Source: DASTDY01 sp035457345 (GTDB lineage Bacteria > Patescibacteriota > Saccharimonadia > Saccharimonadales > EFPC-124). From it: DNA of 44,714 nucleotides. The stretch spans positions 1 to 44,714 of the forward strand of contig DATIBT010000022.1 of assembly GCA_035457345.1 (NCBI GenBank), given 5' to 3'. Made by a program: the position numbers and the translations under genes. This document shows positions 1-6,858 of this stretch, one piece after another (position 1 is the stretch's first letter; each line of letters opens with the position of its first letter). Below the pieces are notes generated by a model that made no database searches, was not told where the DNA came from, and worked only from the letters and a program-made list of their open reading frames with translations.

Positions 1-162
1 CGAAACCTTTCTCCGTTTAAGAGCACAGGCATGGTGAACATCAACGTATATTCCTGGTTTGTGTTATTGATTCTTACTATTGATACATGGGATGTAGCTA
101 GAAAACTTAATCTTAAAAATTCAAGCAAAAAGACGAAGCGAGTAGTTCAGACTGCCTCCTAA
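1..162 (+). CDS. C-terminal fragment of a membrane protein (cut by window edge)
   Basis: Frame 1 is open from the first base to a TAA at 160-162, giving 53 residues. The fragment holds one hydrophobic stretch (SWFVLLILTIDTWD) followed by a lysine/arginine-rich tail (KLNLKNSSKKTKR), which is what the cytoplasmic end of an integral membrane protein looks like. The start lies outside the window, so family and length cannot be judged. Chance openness of 53 codons is possible, so confidence is moderate. Confidence 0.45.
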   Translation, partial: RNLSPFKSTGMVNINVYSWFVLLILTIDTWDVARKLNLKNSSKKTKRVVQTAS

Positions 163-187
163 TTCGGGCTTACTCTTGATTCATAAG

Positions 188-380
188 ATGAAATCATATA
201 ACTACATCCTCCTCGACTAGCGCGGCAATATTGCCCATACCCTCGATCTTTAGCCTGACACCTTAGACGAAGTCCTGCGGAAAATGTGGCTATTCGCCAA
301 CCCACTAACAGCTATTGCACTCACCTGGGGATTTGTGACTTGTGTTACGGAGCATACTAGTATCTCGCCGGAAGCCACCA
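188..380 (+). pseudogene. Decayed HAD-family phosphatase N-terminus with two in-frame TAG codons
   Basis: Translation from ATG 188 gives MKSYNYILLD, stop, RGNIAHTLDL, stop, PDTLDEVLRK. This matches the N-terminal motif I of HAD hydrolases (hydrophobic strand, then DWDGTL-xTLxxW) with tryptophan expected at both stops. TAG 218-220 and TAG 251-253 each differ from TGG by one base. After about 60 codons the similarity ends and the frame runs into the terminator at 380-419. Seen: the two stops and the motif. Inferred: a dead, 3'-truncated gene. No tRNA supporting UAG readthrough is visible here, and UAG recoding is not known in this group. Confidence 0.5.
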
Positions 381-419
381 AGAAAAAACGCTCATTATTG
401 CAATGGGCGTTTTTTCTTG
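380..419. terminator. Bidirectional intrinsic terminator
   Basis: A long stem pairs an A-rich left arm (380-397) with a T-rich right arm (401-419) around a short loop, with a GC core (cgctc/gggcg). It ends the decayed HAD region and lies just upstream of the next gene. Confidence 0.75.
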
Positions 420-431
420 TAGCATAGTGCT

Positions 432-1064
432 ATGACATCTTCAGAAACCCCAGGCATAGGCGCAATCAACCGCGCGTTTCCTGCCGACCATGATTTTCCT
501 GCTGCTCCGTACCGCGAGCTGGCGTTGGCTGAATCGGGAGCAAGGCGAATTACCTCGCTCGACAGGGCCATGCCCGGCCTGTTACGTCCCATTGTTACTG
601 TAAGAAATGCGCTCACAGGCAATTTTCCTCCTGAGAAGGTAGAAGGGTATGTTGCTGCCATGGAAGCTCGCCAATTGCGATTAAACGAAAAGTTGGCTGA
701 GGGGACGCTTCGCATTCGCTCTCTTATTGGTCTTGCCGCACTGAGAAGCTGTACGCCAGAGATGGCCGCCCATACCTTGACTATGATGCGTCGTGGCTAT
801 GAGGTGGGGCTCATTGACCGCGAACTAACCGGCGACGACCTTGGCGGCGATGCGGTTGACCACTCGGTCGTTCTTGACGGTAGTCACGGCGGGCTGTATG
901 TGCAGCAAGACCCGGAGCGGGCCGCGAGCGTAAAAGAATATTTCGTTGCTGGCTACTCAGATCAACAGGCTGGTTTTGCAGAGTTGCACGAGACGCTTGC
1001 TGAGCAAGTAGTGGGAACTGGCGAACTCGTTGAGCGCCTAGAAACTATCCAGTCCAGCCACTAA
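432..1064 (+). CDS. Hypothetical protein, 210 aa
   Basis: No family is recognised. The protein is soluble, mostly helical in appearance and acidic toward its C-terminus, with no signal peptide or membrane segment. Residues about 60-150 contain conserved-looking helices (PEKVEGYVAAMEARQ; EMAAHTLTMMRRGYEVGL). The start ATG has no Shine-Dalgarno; a weak -10-like CATAGT (423-428) lies only 3 nt before it, so either transcription starts further upstream or translation begins at a later codon. It has its own terminator upstream and is separated from the next gene by 29 nt. Confidence 0.75.
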   Translation: MTSSETPGIGAINRAFPADHDFPAAPYRELALAESGARRITSLDRAMPGLLRPIVTVRNALTGNFPPEKVEGYVAAMEARQLRLNEKLAEGTLRIRSLIGLAALRSCTPEMAAHTLTMMRRGYEVGLIDRELTGDDLGGDAVDHSVVLDGSHGGLYVQQDPERAASVKEYFVAGYSDQQAGFAELHETLAEQVVGTGELVERLETIQSSH

Positions 1065-1081
1065 CCGTAAGCGTTATTTGC

Positions 1082-1093
1082 TATAGTAGTTGC
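1082..1093 (+). promoter_or_regulatory. -10 box TATAGT 6 nt before ATG (leaderless start)
   Basis: TGC-TATAGT at 1079-1087 is an extended -10 element ending 6 nt before the ATG at 1094, so transcription should begin at or next to the start codon. No Shine-Dalgarno is present. One of nine genes in the window with this layout. Confidence 0.6.
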
Positions 1094-1495
1094 ATGGATG
1101 ACATGCAAACCTTTTTTGCGAGGTACGCCATGGCACTGAGTGCCGGTGACGTAAAGCGCATCGCCAGCTTTTACGCCCCGCAGTTCATGATGGAGAGTCC
1201 GCATGGCCGGCGTGCGCTTACGAATGGCATGAAGTTTCGTAGCATGCTTAAAGCGGCCGACAAATATTACCGCAAACGGGGCATTACCCAGATTAAAATC
1301 GCAAAATTGCTAAGAGCCGATCTCGGCGCTGCCTATAAAATCGCCCAAGTTGAGTGGCGCGCCCTGCGCACCGATGGCACAGACGGGATTCATTACGACG
1401 TAACATATGTGATTGCACTGCATCCGCAGCCTAAGATCGTGTTTTTTATTTCGCACAACGAACAAGACCGCCTGCGGGCGCAGGGATTGGCGTAA
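1094..1495 (+). CDS. NTF2-like / SnoaL-type domain protein, 133 aa
   Basis: The N-terminal half reads like the cone-shaped NTF2-like fold: a helix with FFARYAMALSAGDVKRIASFY, then a strand with APQFMMESPHGR, then a helix and strands ending in VEWRALRTDGTDGIHYDVTYVIAL. Length fits a single NTF2-like domain. Members include small isomerases and ligand-binding proteins, so no reaction can be assigned. There is no signal peptide. The gene is preceded by a promoter that implies a leaderless transcript and is followed by a perfect 16-bp terminator stem shared with tRNA-Val on the other strand. Confidence 0.7.
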   Translation: MDDMQTFFARYAMALSAGDVKRIASFYAPQFMMESPHGRRALTNGMKFRSMLKAADKYYRKRGITQIKIAKLLRADLGAAYKIAQVEWRALRTDGTDGIHYDVTYVIALHPQPKIVFFISHNEQDRLRAQGLA

Positions 1496-1497
1496 TC

Positions 1498-1534
1498 AAG
1501 AAAATAACTCCACATAGGGTGGAGTTATTTTCTT
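1498..1534. terminator. Bidirectional terminator between NTF2-like gene and tRNA-Val
   Basis: Arms 1498-1513 and 1519-1534 are a perfect 16-bp inverted repeat with A-rich and T-rich outer ends, so it works for the plus-strand gene and for the minus-strand tRNA. Confidence 0.85.
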
Positions 1535-1610
1535 GGTGGGCGCTGAGGGATTCGAACCCCCGACCCTCTCGGTGTAAACGAGATGCTCTAGCCAGCTGAG
1601 CTAAGCGCCC
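1534..1610 (-). tRNA. tRNA-Val (anticodon TAC)
   Basis: On the minus strand a full cloverleaf is visible: acceptor GGGCGCT/AGCGCCC, D-arm GCTC/GAGC, anticodon stem TCTCG/CGAGA with loop TTTACAC, T-loop TTCGAAT, discriminator A and encoded CCA. 77 nt. Confidence 0.95.
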
Positions 1611-1720
1611 GCATAGTGGGGACTGAGAAATAATACCACAACCACCTCTATAATGAAAGGGTGATTGACCGTCGGCATGGCTGAGATTATGCTTAAGGTA
1701 AGTAATAAGGATGGGCACTC

Positions 1721-2542
1721 ATGATAAAAGTAAATGTAAAGGACCAGCGCGGCATTGCGCATATTGTCGAGATTGTCATTGTTGGCGTGCTTGTGTTGGG
1801 TATTGGCGGCTTTGTAGCCTGGCGCGTTATGGATGCGCAGAAGAGTAATCAGCCTGCGAACAATAACAATTCGTCTAACCCGCTTGCAAATGTTGAATGT
1901 AAGTTAAGTGATAAAGATATCTGTAAATTCTTCACCAGCTGGAGGATGAATGCTCAGTATAAAGTAACCAGCTCGCAAACAGCGGATGGCCAAACAAGCA
2001 CCTCAACCTACGAGGCAAGCGACAACGGCAAAAGCTACCACATGACCATGACGGTCAATGGCGCGCCATACGAGATTATCGCCGTGGGCGACTACATGTA
2101 CACCAAAGACTTCAGCGACAACAAGTGGTGGAAGCAGCAACTGCCAAAGGCTCAGGAAGACACCATTAAGGGTAGCTATAACTACGATTTTGATGAGCCC
2201 ACCTCAGACACTCCTGCCCCTGAGACCAAAGAGCCTGTATACAAAAAGATTGGCAAGGAAGCCTGCGGCAACCTTACGTGCTTTAAATATGAGGTACTCG
2301 ATCCAGAGCAGCCCAACGGCAAGCAAACCCTCTGGTTCGACGACAAAGACTACCAACTGCGCCGCATGCGCCTTGAAAATGAAGGCACTGTTAGCGACCA
2401 GACTTTCGCCTACAGCTCAGTAAAGATCACGGCGCCATCGCCAACCAAAGATTTGGCCCCTAACCAGTACATTGTCCCGGGTCAAAGTACGCCAGTCACC
2501 ATGCCAAGCGCCGACGAACTGAAGAACCTGTACGGCCAGTGA
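1721..2542 (+). CDS. Membrane-anchored extracytoplasmic protein, 273 aa
   Basis: The N-terminus KDQRGIAHIVEIVIVGVLVL is a pilin-like/type II anchor (one TM, about residues 10-35), of a kind common in Saccharibacteria. An Asn/Ser-rich linker (NNNNSSNP) follows, then a globular domain of about 220 residues with four or more cysteines (VECKLSDKDICKFF; EACGNLTCFKYEV), which suggests disulfides outside the cell. The middle resembles LolA/LppX-like beta-folds (YEIIAVGDYMYTKD; WFDDKDYQLRRM), but that is only an impression. The start is supported by AAGGA 9 nt upstream, and a TATAAT-like box lies near 1650. The next gene, ddl, starts 12 nt after the stop but has its own -10 box. Confidence 0.75.
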   Translation: MIKVNVKDQRGIAHIVEIVIVGVLVLGIGGFVAWRVMDAQKSNQPANNNNSSNPLANVECKLSDKDICKFFTSWRMNAQYKVTSSQTADGQTSTSTYEASDNGKSYHMTMTVNGAPYEIIAVGDYMYTKDFSDNKWWKQQLPKAQEDTIKGSYNYDFDEPTSDTPAPETKEPVYKKIGKEACGNLTCFKYEVLDPEQPNGKQTLWFDDKDYQLRRMRLENEGTVSDQTFAYSSVKITAPSPTKDLAPNQYIVPGQSTPVTMPSADELKNLYGQ

Positions 2543-2554
2543 TATACTGGGCAC
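2543..2554 (+). promoter_or_regulatory. -10 box TATACT 6 nt before ddl ATG (leaderless start)
   Basis: TATACT at 2543-2548 overlaps the end of the upstream gene (stop 2540-2542) and ends 6 nt before the ddl ATG, with no Shine-Dalgarno. It gives ddl its own leaderless transcript. Confidence 0.6.
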
Positions 2555-3577
2555 ATGCATCGTACGCGAATCTTGTTACTTTTTGGCGGTGAATCGCCCG
2601 AGCATGAGGTTTCTATTGCCTCGGCCCGCAATGTGTACGCCGCCTTAGACGACCGCAAATACGATATTCTTCTTGGATATATTACAAAGCAAGGCCACTG
2701 GCACTTAGTTGATGATATTGAGACGCTTGAGGGTACACATAAAAATCTACTGCCAGTCCCCGGCGGCAAGCATTTTTTGGTCGAACCGGGCGGGCATAGT
2801 GTGGTTCCAGATGTGATTCTGCCAATCTTGCACGGTGGCACTGGGGAAGACGGCGCCTTGCAAGGCCTCGCAAAAATGACGCATATTCCCATTGTTGGCT
2901 GCGACATACTGGGCTCGGCAATTTGTATGGACAAAGAGGTGGCAAAGCGATTATTGCGCGCCGCGAACCTACCCGTTGCCGATTACATACTACACCGCAA
3001 GCACCAGTTACTCCCGGCGTTCTCGCACGTTACGCTTGAGCTTGGGAATCCGGTGTTCGTGAAGCCCGCAAGCGCTGGCTCCTCTGTGGGTGTACGGCAC
3101 GTGTACAACGAAACGCAATTTGCTAACGCCATTACCGAGGCGCTCAAATATGATCACAAAGTACTTATAGAACAAGCTATGGCCGGCCGCGAGATTGAAT
3201 GCGCCGTACTCGGCAACGAAAAACCAGAGGCCAGCGGGCTGGGCGAAATAAAACCTTCCGACGCCGAAGGCTTTTACAGCTACGACGCCAAATACAGCGC
3301 CACTAGTCAAACTGAACTCATTATACCTGCCGACCTGCCCGAAGACATAACGGCTAAGGTCCGCGAGATCGCGCTTAGCGCCTACCGCGCGCTTGAATGC
3401 CGCGGCCTGGCTCGGGTAGACTTTTTCGTGGCTAACGACGGTTCGATTACCATTAACGAAATCAACACGCTCCCTGGTTTTACCAACATTAGCATGTACC
3501 CCAAATTGTGGCGTGCAGCTGGCCTAAGCTACGCAGGGCTCATAGACAAGCTCATTTCGTTTGCGCTCGAAAAATAG
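2555..3577 (+). CDS. ddl: D-alanine--D-alanine ligase
   Basis: Joins two D-alanines with ATP in the cytoplasm to make the peptidoglycan cross-link dipeptide. The 340-residue length is normal. The N-terminal domain has the LLFGGESPEHEVSIASA signature, the ATP-grasp middle has VFVKPASAGSSVGV and a lysine/glutamate pair before the catalytic loop, and the C-terminal metal site has SITINEINTLPGFTN. All expected residues are present, so it should be active. No other peptidoglycan gene lies next to it; slipin follows 39 nt later with its own ribosome site. Confidence 0.95.
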   Translation: MHRTRILLLFGGESPEHEVSIASARNVYAALDDRKYDILLGYITKQGHWHLVDDIETLEGTHKNLLPVPGGKHFLVEPGGHSVVPDVILPILHGGTGEDGALQGLAKMTHIPIVGCDILGSAICMDKEVAKRLLRAANLPVADYILHRKHQLLPAFSHVTLELGNPVFVKPASAGSSVGVRHVYNETQFANAITEALKYDHKVLIEQAMAGREIECAVLGNEKPEASGLGEIKPSDAEGFYSYDAKYSATSQTELIIPADLPEDITAKVREIALSAYRALECRGLARVDFFVANDGSITINEINTLPGFTNISMYPKLWRAAGLSYAGLIDKLISFALEK

Positions 3578-3616
3578 CCCATAGCCAGGGTATACTGAAG
3601 AAAAGGAGAGACGCGC

Positions 3617-4369
3617 ATGGAATTTTCAGGATTAGGAGTTACGCTATTCATTGCGGCGATCGTGGTGATGATAAGCGGCATACGCATTATTAACCAGTAT
3701 GAACGCGGCGTTATTTTAACGCTTGGTAAATATAGCGGTATTCGCATGCCTGGTTTGCGCATTGTTATTCCGATTATTCAGCAGATGACCAAGGTAGACG
3801 TGCGCTCAACGCCGGTTGATGTGCCGCGCCAAGAAGTCATTACCAAGGACAACGTCACCATAAATGTAGATGCCGTAGTGTACTTCCGCGTGCTGGATGC
3901 TGCAAAGGCGGTGCTTGAGACAAGCAATTACGCAAACGCGACCGCTCAGTTTGCTCAAGCCGCGCTGCGTGATGTGGTGGGTAACGTTGAGCTCGATAGC
4001 TTGCTCAGTCAGCGCGAAAAAATCAGCCTAGAAATTAAGCAAATAGTAGATTCCGAAACAGAAAAATGGGGCATCGACGTCGAAAACGTAAAGATCCAAA
4101 ACATTGAACTTCCCCAAGATATGAAACGTGCCATGGCCAAACAAGCAGAGGCCGAACGTGAACGCCGCGCCGTCATTATTAGTGCTGCCGCAGAAAAAGC
4201 TGCAAGCCAGGAAGTGGCAGAAGCCGCGCATATTCTTAGCCAAACGCCAGGGGGGCTGAGCATTCGTACACTGCAGACGCTTGAAAAAATTTCGGTTGAG
4301 CCAAGCCAAAAGACGGTGTTTGTTATCCCCGCCGAGCTGATTGATTTGGCAAAGCACCTAAGCAAGTAA
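3617..4369 (+). CDS. SPFH/Band 7 protein (slipin/stomatin type), 250 aa
   Basis: One N-terminal TM helix (about residues 6-24) is followed by the band-7 domain: YERGVILTLGKYSGIRMPGL, VDVRSTPVDVPRQEVITKDN and VDAVVYFRV are family hallmarks. The helical C-terminal part is rich in Ala, Glu and Arg (AKQAEAERERRAV) and drives oligomerisation on the membrane. Slipins organise membrane microdomains and often sit beside NfeD, which is absent here. AAGGAGAG upstream of the ATG sets the start. Confidence 0.92.
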   Translation: MEFSGLGVTLFIAAIVVMISGIRIINQYERGVILTLGKYSGIRMPGLRIVIPIIQQMTKVDVRSTPVDVPRQEVITKDNVTINVDAVVYFRVLDAAKAVLETSNYANATAQFAQAALRDVVGNVELDSLLSQREKISLEIKQIVDSETEKWGIDVENVKIQNIELPQDMKRAMAKQAEAERERRAVIISAAAEKAASQEVAEAAHILSQTPGGLSIRTLQTLEKISVEPSQKTVFVIPAELIDLAKHLSK

Positions 4370-4376
4370 TCCGTGC

Positions 4377-4382
4377 TATAAT
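4377..4382 (+). promoter_or_regulatory. TATAAT -10 box of orphan gene at 4417
   Basis: A consensus TATAAT sits just after the slipin stop. Its transcript would carry a leader of about 28 nt with the Shine-Dalgarno AGGAGG near 4408-4413. Confidence 0.55.
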
Positions 4383-4416
4383 ACTGCGCTAGTGGACACA
4401 CGCTCTAGGAGGCGTT

Positions 4417-4779
4417 GTGAGGAATGAAGAGGATCTGCTCATCAAATTGGTGAGGGCGCGGAAGCCGGGTTTGGCATTGCCGCAAGCGAATGTTGTTGCA
4501 TTAGTTTGGCGAGGGTTCTACCGACAGGGATTCCACCAGTTGGGTGAGGTGGCCAAGCTAGCTTTGGGCTCTCTGGCATCTGGAGAGGAGCCTGTAGCTG
4601 TCGCTACTAATTTCCTGCTCACGCTGGCGCGCAGTAACAAGGCGGGGCAGGCGCGGCAATTATTGGCGGCGTTTCCGGAGCTTCATGTACAAGTCCGTGA
4701 AGCGGCGTCAGTAAAGGATACAGAAGGGTTCCGCGAGATGCTGAGATATCTCTGTGCCCTCGAAGCAACAACTCGCTAA
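4417..4779 (+). CDS. Orphan paralogue A, 120 aa, GTG start
   Basis: Not recognised. It shares an N-terminal pattern with the gene at 4946: charged residues, LI-LVR-R-PGL-L-QAN, then W--FY-GFH-LGE-A. Both begin with GTG after a strong AGGAGG-like Shine-Dalgarno, have their own TATAAT, and end in a GC-rich hairpin. The protein is helical, soluble and Ala/Leu-rich, with no signal peptide. The arrangement indicates tandem duplication followed by divergence. No function is suggested. Confidence 0.75.
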   Translation: MRNEEDLLIKLVRARKPGLALPQANVVALVWRGFYRQGFHQLGEVAKLALGSLASGEEPVAVATNFLLTLARSNKAGQARQLLAAFPELHVQVREAASVKDTEGFREMLRYLCALEATTR

Positions 4780-4794
4780 ACGCCAGCGATGCCT

Positions 4795-4829
4795 CAGAAG
4801 GTGGCCGCGATGTGGGCGGCCACCTTCTG
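4795..4829 (+). terminator. 14-bp perfect GC hairpin without U tract
   Basis: Arms 4795-4808 and 4816-4829 are exact complements around a 7-nt loop, directly after paralogue A. No T run follows, unlike the terminators next to the tRNAs. Confidence 0.65.
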
Positions 4830-4908
4830 GCAGCGTGTGCCCACTTTCGTCTTGAAATAATGGATTCTTGGGATTGGCTGGCAAAACATTTAGTTAGATA
4901 GTGCGGTG

Positions 4909-4914
4909 TATAAT
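4909..4914 (+). promoter_or_regulatory. TATAAT -10 box of paralogue B
   Basis: Consensus -10 box about 31 nt before the GTG at 4946, with AAGGAGG between them. Confidence 0.55.
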
Positions 4915-4945
4915 GCCAAGCAGTGGGCATACGTAAGGAGGGGCT

Positions 4946-5299
4946 GTGAGGCCTGATAATGATCCGCTCATTGCACTGGTGAGGAAGCGGCAGCCGGATT
5001 TGGATCTGGCTCAAGCAAATGCCATGGCAGACGAGTGGTGGGCGCAGTACGGTGACGGGCTGCACGATCTCGGTGAGCTTGCCGCCGTGCTGTGGGAGGT
5101 CGTCCTCCACCGGGGGCACGTCGTGGTGAGGATATTGAAAGGCTTTGTGGTCAACGATGCGATCGTTGCCGAGGCGTTAGCTGCACTACCCGAACTTCGG
5201 GAGAGGATCGCCGCCGCCACAAACGCGGAGCCACTGAACCCTGTCGCCCTCAGGGAGTTCCTGAGGGAACTCATGAGTTTGGGTCGTGTTGACCCCTAG
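4946..5299 (+). CDS. Orphan paralogue B, 117 aa, GTG start
   Basis: Homologous to the gene at 4417 (LIALVRKRQPDLDLAQANAM, then WWAQYGDGLHDLGELAA), diverging after about residue 50. GTG start after AAGGAGGGG. Higher GC than paralogue A, mainly in the middle. It is soluble and helical and ends with VALREFLRELMSLG, comparable to EGFREMLRYLCAL in A. No recognised family. Confidence 0.75.
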   Translation: MRPDNDPLIALVRKRQPDLDLAQANAMADEWWAQYGDGLHDLGELAAVLWEVVLHRGHVVVRILKGFVVNDAIVAEALAALPELRERIAAATNAEPLNPVALREFLRELMSLGRVDP

Positions 5300-5312
5300 T
5301 GCCGTCGGATAA

Positions 5313-5338
5313 CTGGTGGCCGCTCAGGCGGTCACCAG
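5313..5338 (+). terminator. 11-bp GC hairpin after paralogue B
   Basis: CTGGTGGCCGC (5313-5323) pairs with 5328-5338 through one G-U, around a TCAG loop. No U tract. Confidence 0.6.
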
Positions 5339-5369
5339 GCTAAAAGTTACGTGCGCCCACTGCTTTATC

Positions 5370-5398
5370 TTGAAATTGTGTACATTTTCTCGTACAAT
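5370..5398 (+). promoter_or_regulatory. Promoter of the truncated tRNA-Phe/repeat unit
   Basis: TTGAAA (5370-5375) and TACAAT (5393-5398) are separated by exactly 17 bp, 14 nt before the truncated tRNA copy. The fragment is therefore likely transcribed. Confidence 0.6.
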
Positions 5399-5412
5399 AA
5401 CTCCTGTATTTT

Positions 5413-5431
5413 GGCGCTTTAGCTCAGTTGG
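5413..5431 (+). pseudogene. 5' fragment of tRNA-Phe ending after D-loop G19
   Basis: The 19 nt are identical to the first 19 nt of the intact tRNA-Phe at 5560 (acceptor 5' strand, D-stem 5' strand, D-loop through G18G19). They are followed at once by the structured repeat. There is no 3' half. Start-to-start distance to the intact gene is 147 nt. Confidence 0.9.
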
Positions 5432-5505
5432 CGTAAACTGCCTGTGGCAGATTACGGAATCCCAGCTAGGCCGAGTCTGGAGCGGCTTGCCGCGAAGACG
5501 AGCAG
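5432..5505 (+). repeat. Structured repeat, copy 1 (with tRNA-Phe fragment)
   Basis: Three predicted stem-loops: 5432-5456 (11-bp stem with one A-A mismatch, loop TGT); 5461-5480 (GGCC loop); and 5482-5493 (GCGG-CTTG-CCGC). The tail GAAGACGAGCAG follows. Copies 2 (21351) and 3 (23718) share the order and loops but change paired bases together. See findings. Confidence 0.8.
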
Positions 5506-5559
5506 AAATGGAGAGCAGGGCAGTATGCTGGCACTCCATGTAAGATATACTAACGATAC

Positions 5560-5635
5560 GGCGCTTTAGCTCAGTTGGTAGAGCAGGGGCCTGAAGAGCC
5601 CTGTGTCCCCAGTTCGAGTCTGGGAGGCGCCACCA
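5560..5635 (+). tRNA. tRNA-Phe (anticodon GAA)
   Basis: Acceptor GGCGCTT/AGGCGCC, D-arm GCTC/GAGC, anticodon loop CTGAAGA, T-loop TTCGAGT, discriminator A and encoded CCA. A TATACT -10 box lies 8 nt upstream (5546-5551). Confidence 0.95.
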
Positions 5636-5677
5636 AAGAAAGAACTCCACAATGCGTGGAGTTCTTTCTTTGGTGGC
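5629..5677. terminator. 22-bp inverted repeat covering the tRNA-Phe 3' end
   Basis: Arms 5629-5650 and 5656-5677 are perfect complements. The core works as the tRNA terminator, but the repeat also includes the tRNA's last bases, so the right arm carries GGTGGC, an inverted copy of the 3' end. It may record an integration or recombination event next to the recombinase. Confidence 0.8.
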
Positions 5678-5689
5678 GGCAAAACTTGA

Positions 5690-6405
5690 CGGCTTACACT
5701 ACTCGCAGCAAACAGGGCCTGTTCGAACTTTTCAAGACCGCCCCGCTTACTGTCCATGTTCACATGCTCGTACAGGCGTGTCGTATGTACGGAGTTGTGG
5801 CGAAGGATGCCCTGAATATCGCGATCATGAACACCGCTATTCTTAAGCCCGGTTGCGTTACCGTGCCGTAGGCCGTGGGGGTGATTCGGCGCAAGTTGTG
5901 CAATTGGCAAAGTCTCAGGAAGGATCGGTAGAGGTTACGAGGCTCAATCGGTCTGCCGGTTCTAGTCGTAAACACCAACTCGGCGACAGTACCCGAGCCT
6001 TGCCAGGCATCGCCTGCTGATACTCGGGCAGCCGCCTGTTCTTCGCGACGTGTGAGAAGCACGCGGCGCGCCGAATCGAGCAACGGCTCGTCTCCGTTAC
6101 TCGATTCGGTCTTGAGTTCCACCTGTTGTAGCGCGCCGTTGATTCGCTGAATCTGTTGTCGAATCCGCAATACCCCGTGCTCGAAATCTACATCACACCA
6201 CCTGAGTCCCAACACCTCGCCGCGACGGAGGCCGTAGAGGGCGAGCCACCGGGCGACATCATCTGTACTTAGTCCGTCAGCCAAGCCGAGCTTAAATGCT
6301 GCTAGGCCCGTTAGTCGCTGTAGATTGCCCATAATGGACTCCGAGTTAAGTTGGTACTCGAAAATCCCGCGCGTGGCGACCCGGTTCTAAGTTATGACAG
6401 CATTA
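5690..6405 (-). pseudogene. Frameshifted tyrosine recombinase (phage-type integrase)
   Basis: The catalytic domain spans two frames. The first, on the minus strand from about 6405, has ALYGLRRGEVLGLRW (catalytic Arg I) and FTTRTGRPIEPRNLYRSF and reads as far as RRITP. The second has HGLRHGNATGLKN (His-x-x-Arg), the ILRHNSVHTTR box and the nucleophile in RLYEHVNMDSKR. Frames join at a run of five G (5877-5881, plus strand); a sixth G would restore a single reading frame. The N-terminal arm-binding domain is missing: an in-frame stop lies just beyond 6405. All catalytic residues would be present if repaired. The gene points toward tRNA-Phe, the usual layout for an element integrated at that tRNA. 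A homopolymer sequencing error is possible, but the N-terminal loss is independent of it. Confidence 0.8.
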
Positions 6406-6509
6406 CTCCGATTTGTGAAGCCGTGTTAATTACAGCAGCAGATTCACTATTGAGTGAATACTGGGTGATTTGCGCAGCAGCGCTGAAAATCATGTAGAGG
6501 CGTGTGTGG

Positions 6510-6848
6510 TTAGATCGAAGTAGTTATCGAGTATGCAATATAGCCGACCCATGCTACGTAGGCGATCGATAGTATTACGCCAAGAGCGGCGACTAGCGCA
6601 ACCGACAGCGCTGGCCGGTGTCTCAGCAATAGTACCGGGATACTAAAGATATTGAGGACTGCCGGAATGAGGCCGACCGCAACGAGTGGCAGCACTGTTG
6701 ATCCGGTCCCGCCTGCAAGTACGGCAACGGTTGCTGCTGCTGGTATGAGACTGGCGGCGGCAAGGAACCTTGGATAGCCGGCATTTGCAGTATCCGCTTT
6801 TTGCGAAGTGCTGGGCTTTCCCCCAATGGCGGCGTCGTGAGTCTTCAT
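6510..6848 (-). CDS. Small membrane protein, 112 aa (module paralogue)
   Basis: After a short polar N-terminus there are three to four TM helices: FLAAASLIPAAATVAVL, LPLVAVGLIPAVLNIF, then ALVAALGVILSIAYVAWVGY. The ending (IAYVAWVGYIAYSITTSI) parallels that of the gene at 7474 (VAYIAWVLYLAYGIATKI), so the two are paralogues. ATG 6848 is chosen because it lies 10 nt after the preceding stop; an upstream ATG (6890) would overlap that gene. Last gene of a three-gene minus-strand operon. Function unknown. Confidence 0.65.
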   Translation of the reverse strand: MKTHDAAIGGKPSTSQKADTANAGYPRFLAAASLIPAAATVAVLAGGTGSTVLPLVAVGLIPAVLNIFSIPVLLLRHRPALSVALVAALGVILSIAYVAWVGYIAYSITTSI

Positions 6849-6858
6849 TTCCGCTGCG

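Noticed and set aside
188..253. UAG recoded as tryptophan
   Set aside because: TAG is used as a normal stop at several genes here (for example ligA and idi), and no suppressor tRNA is visible.
5324..5650. Minus-strand ORF with RLPDSNWGH-type text across tRNA-Phe and repeat copy 1
   Set aside because: It is the complement of the tRNA and the structured repeat; such peptides are well-known spurious translations of tRNA genes.
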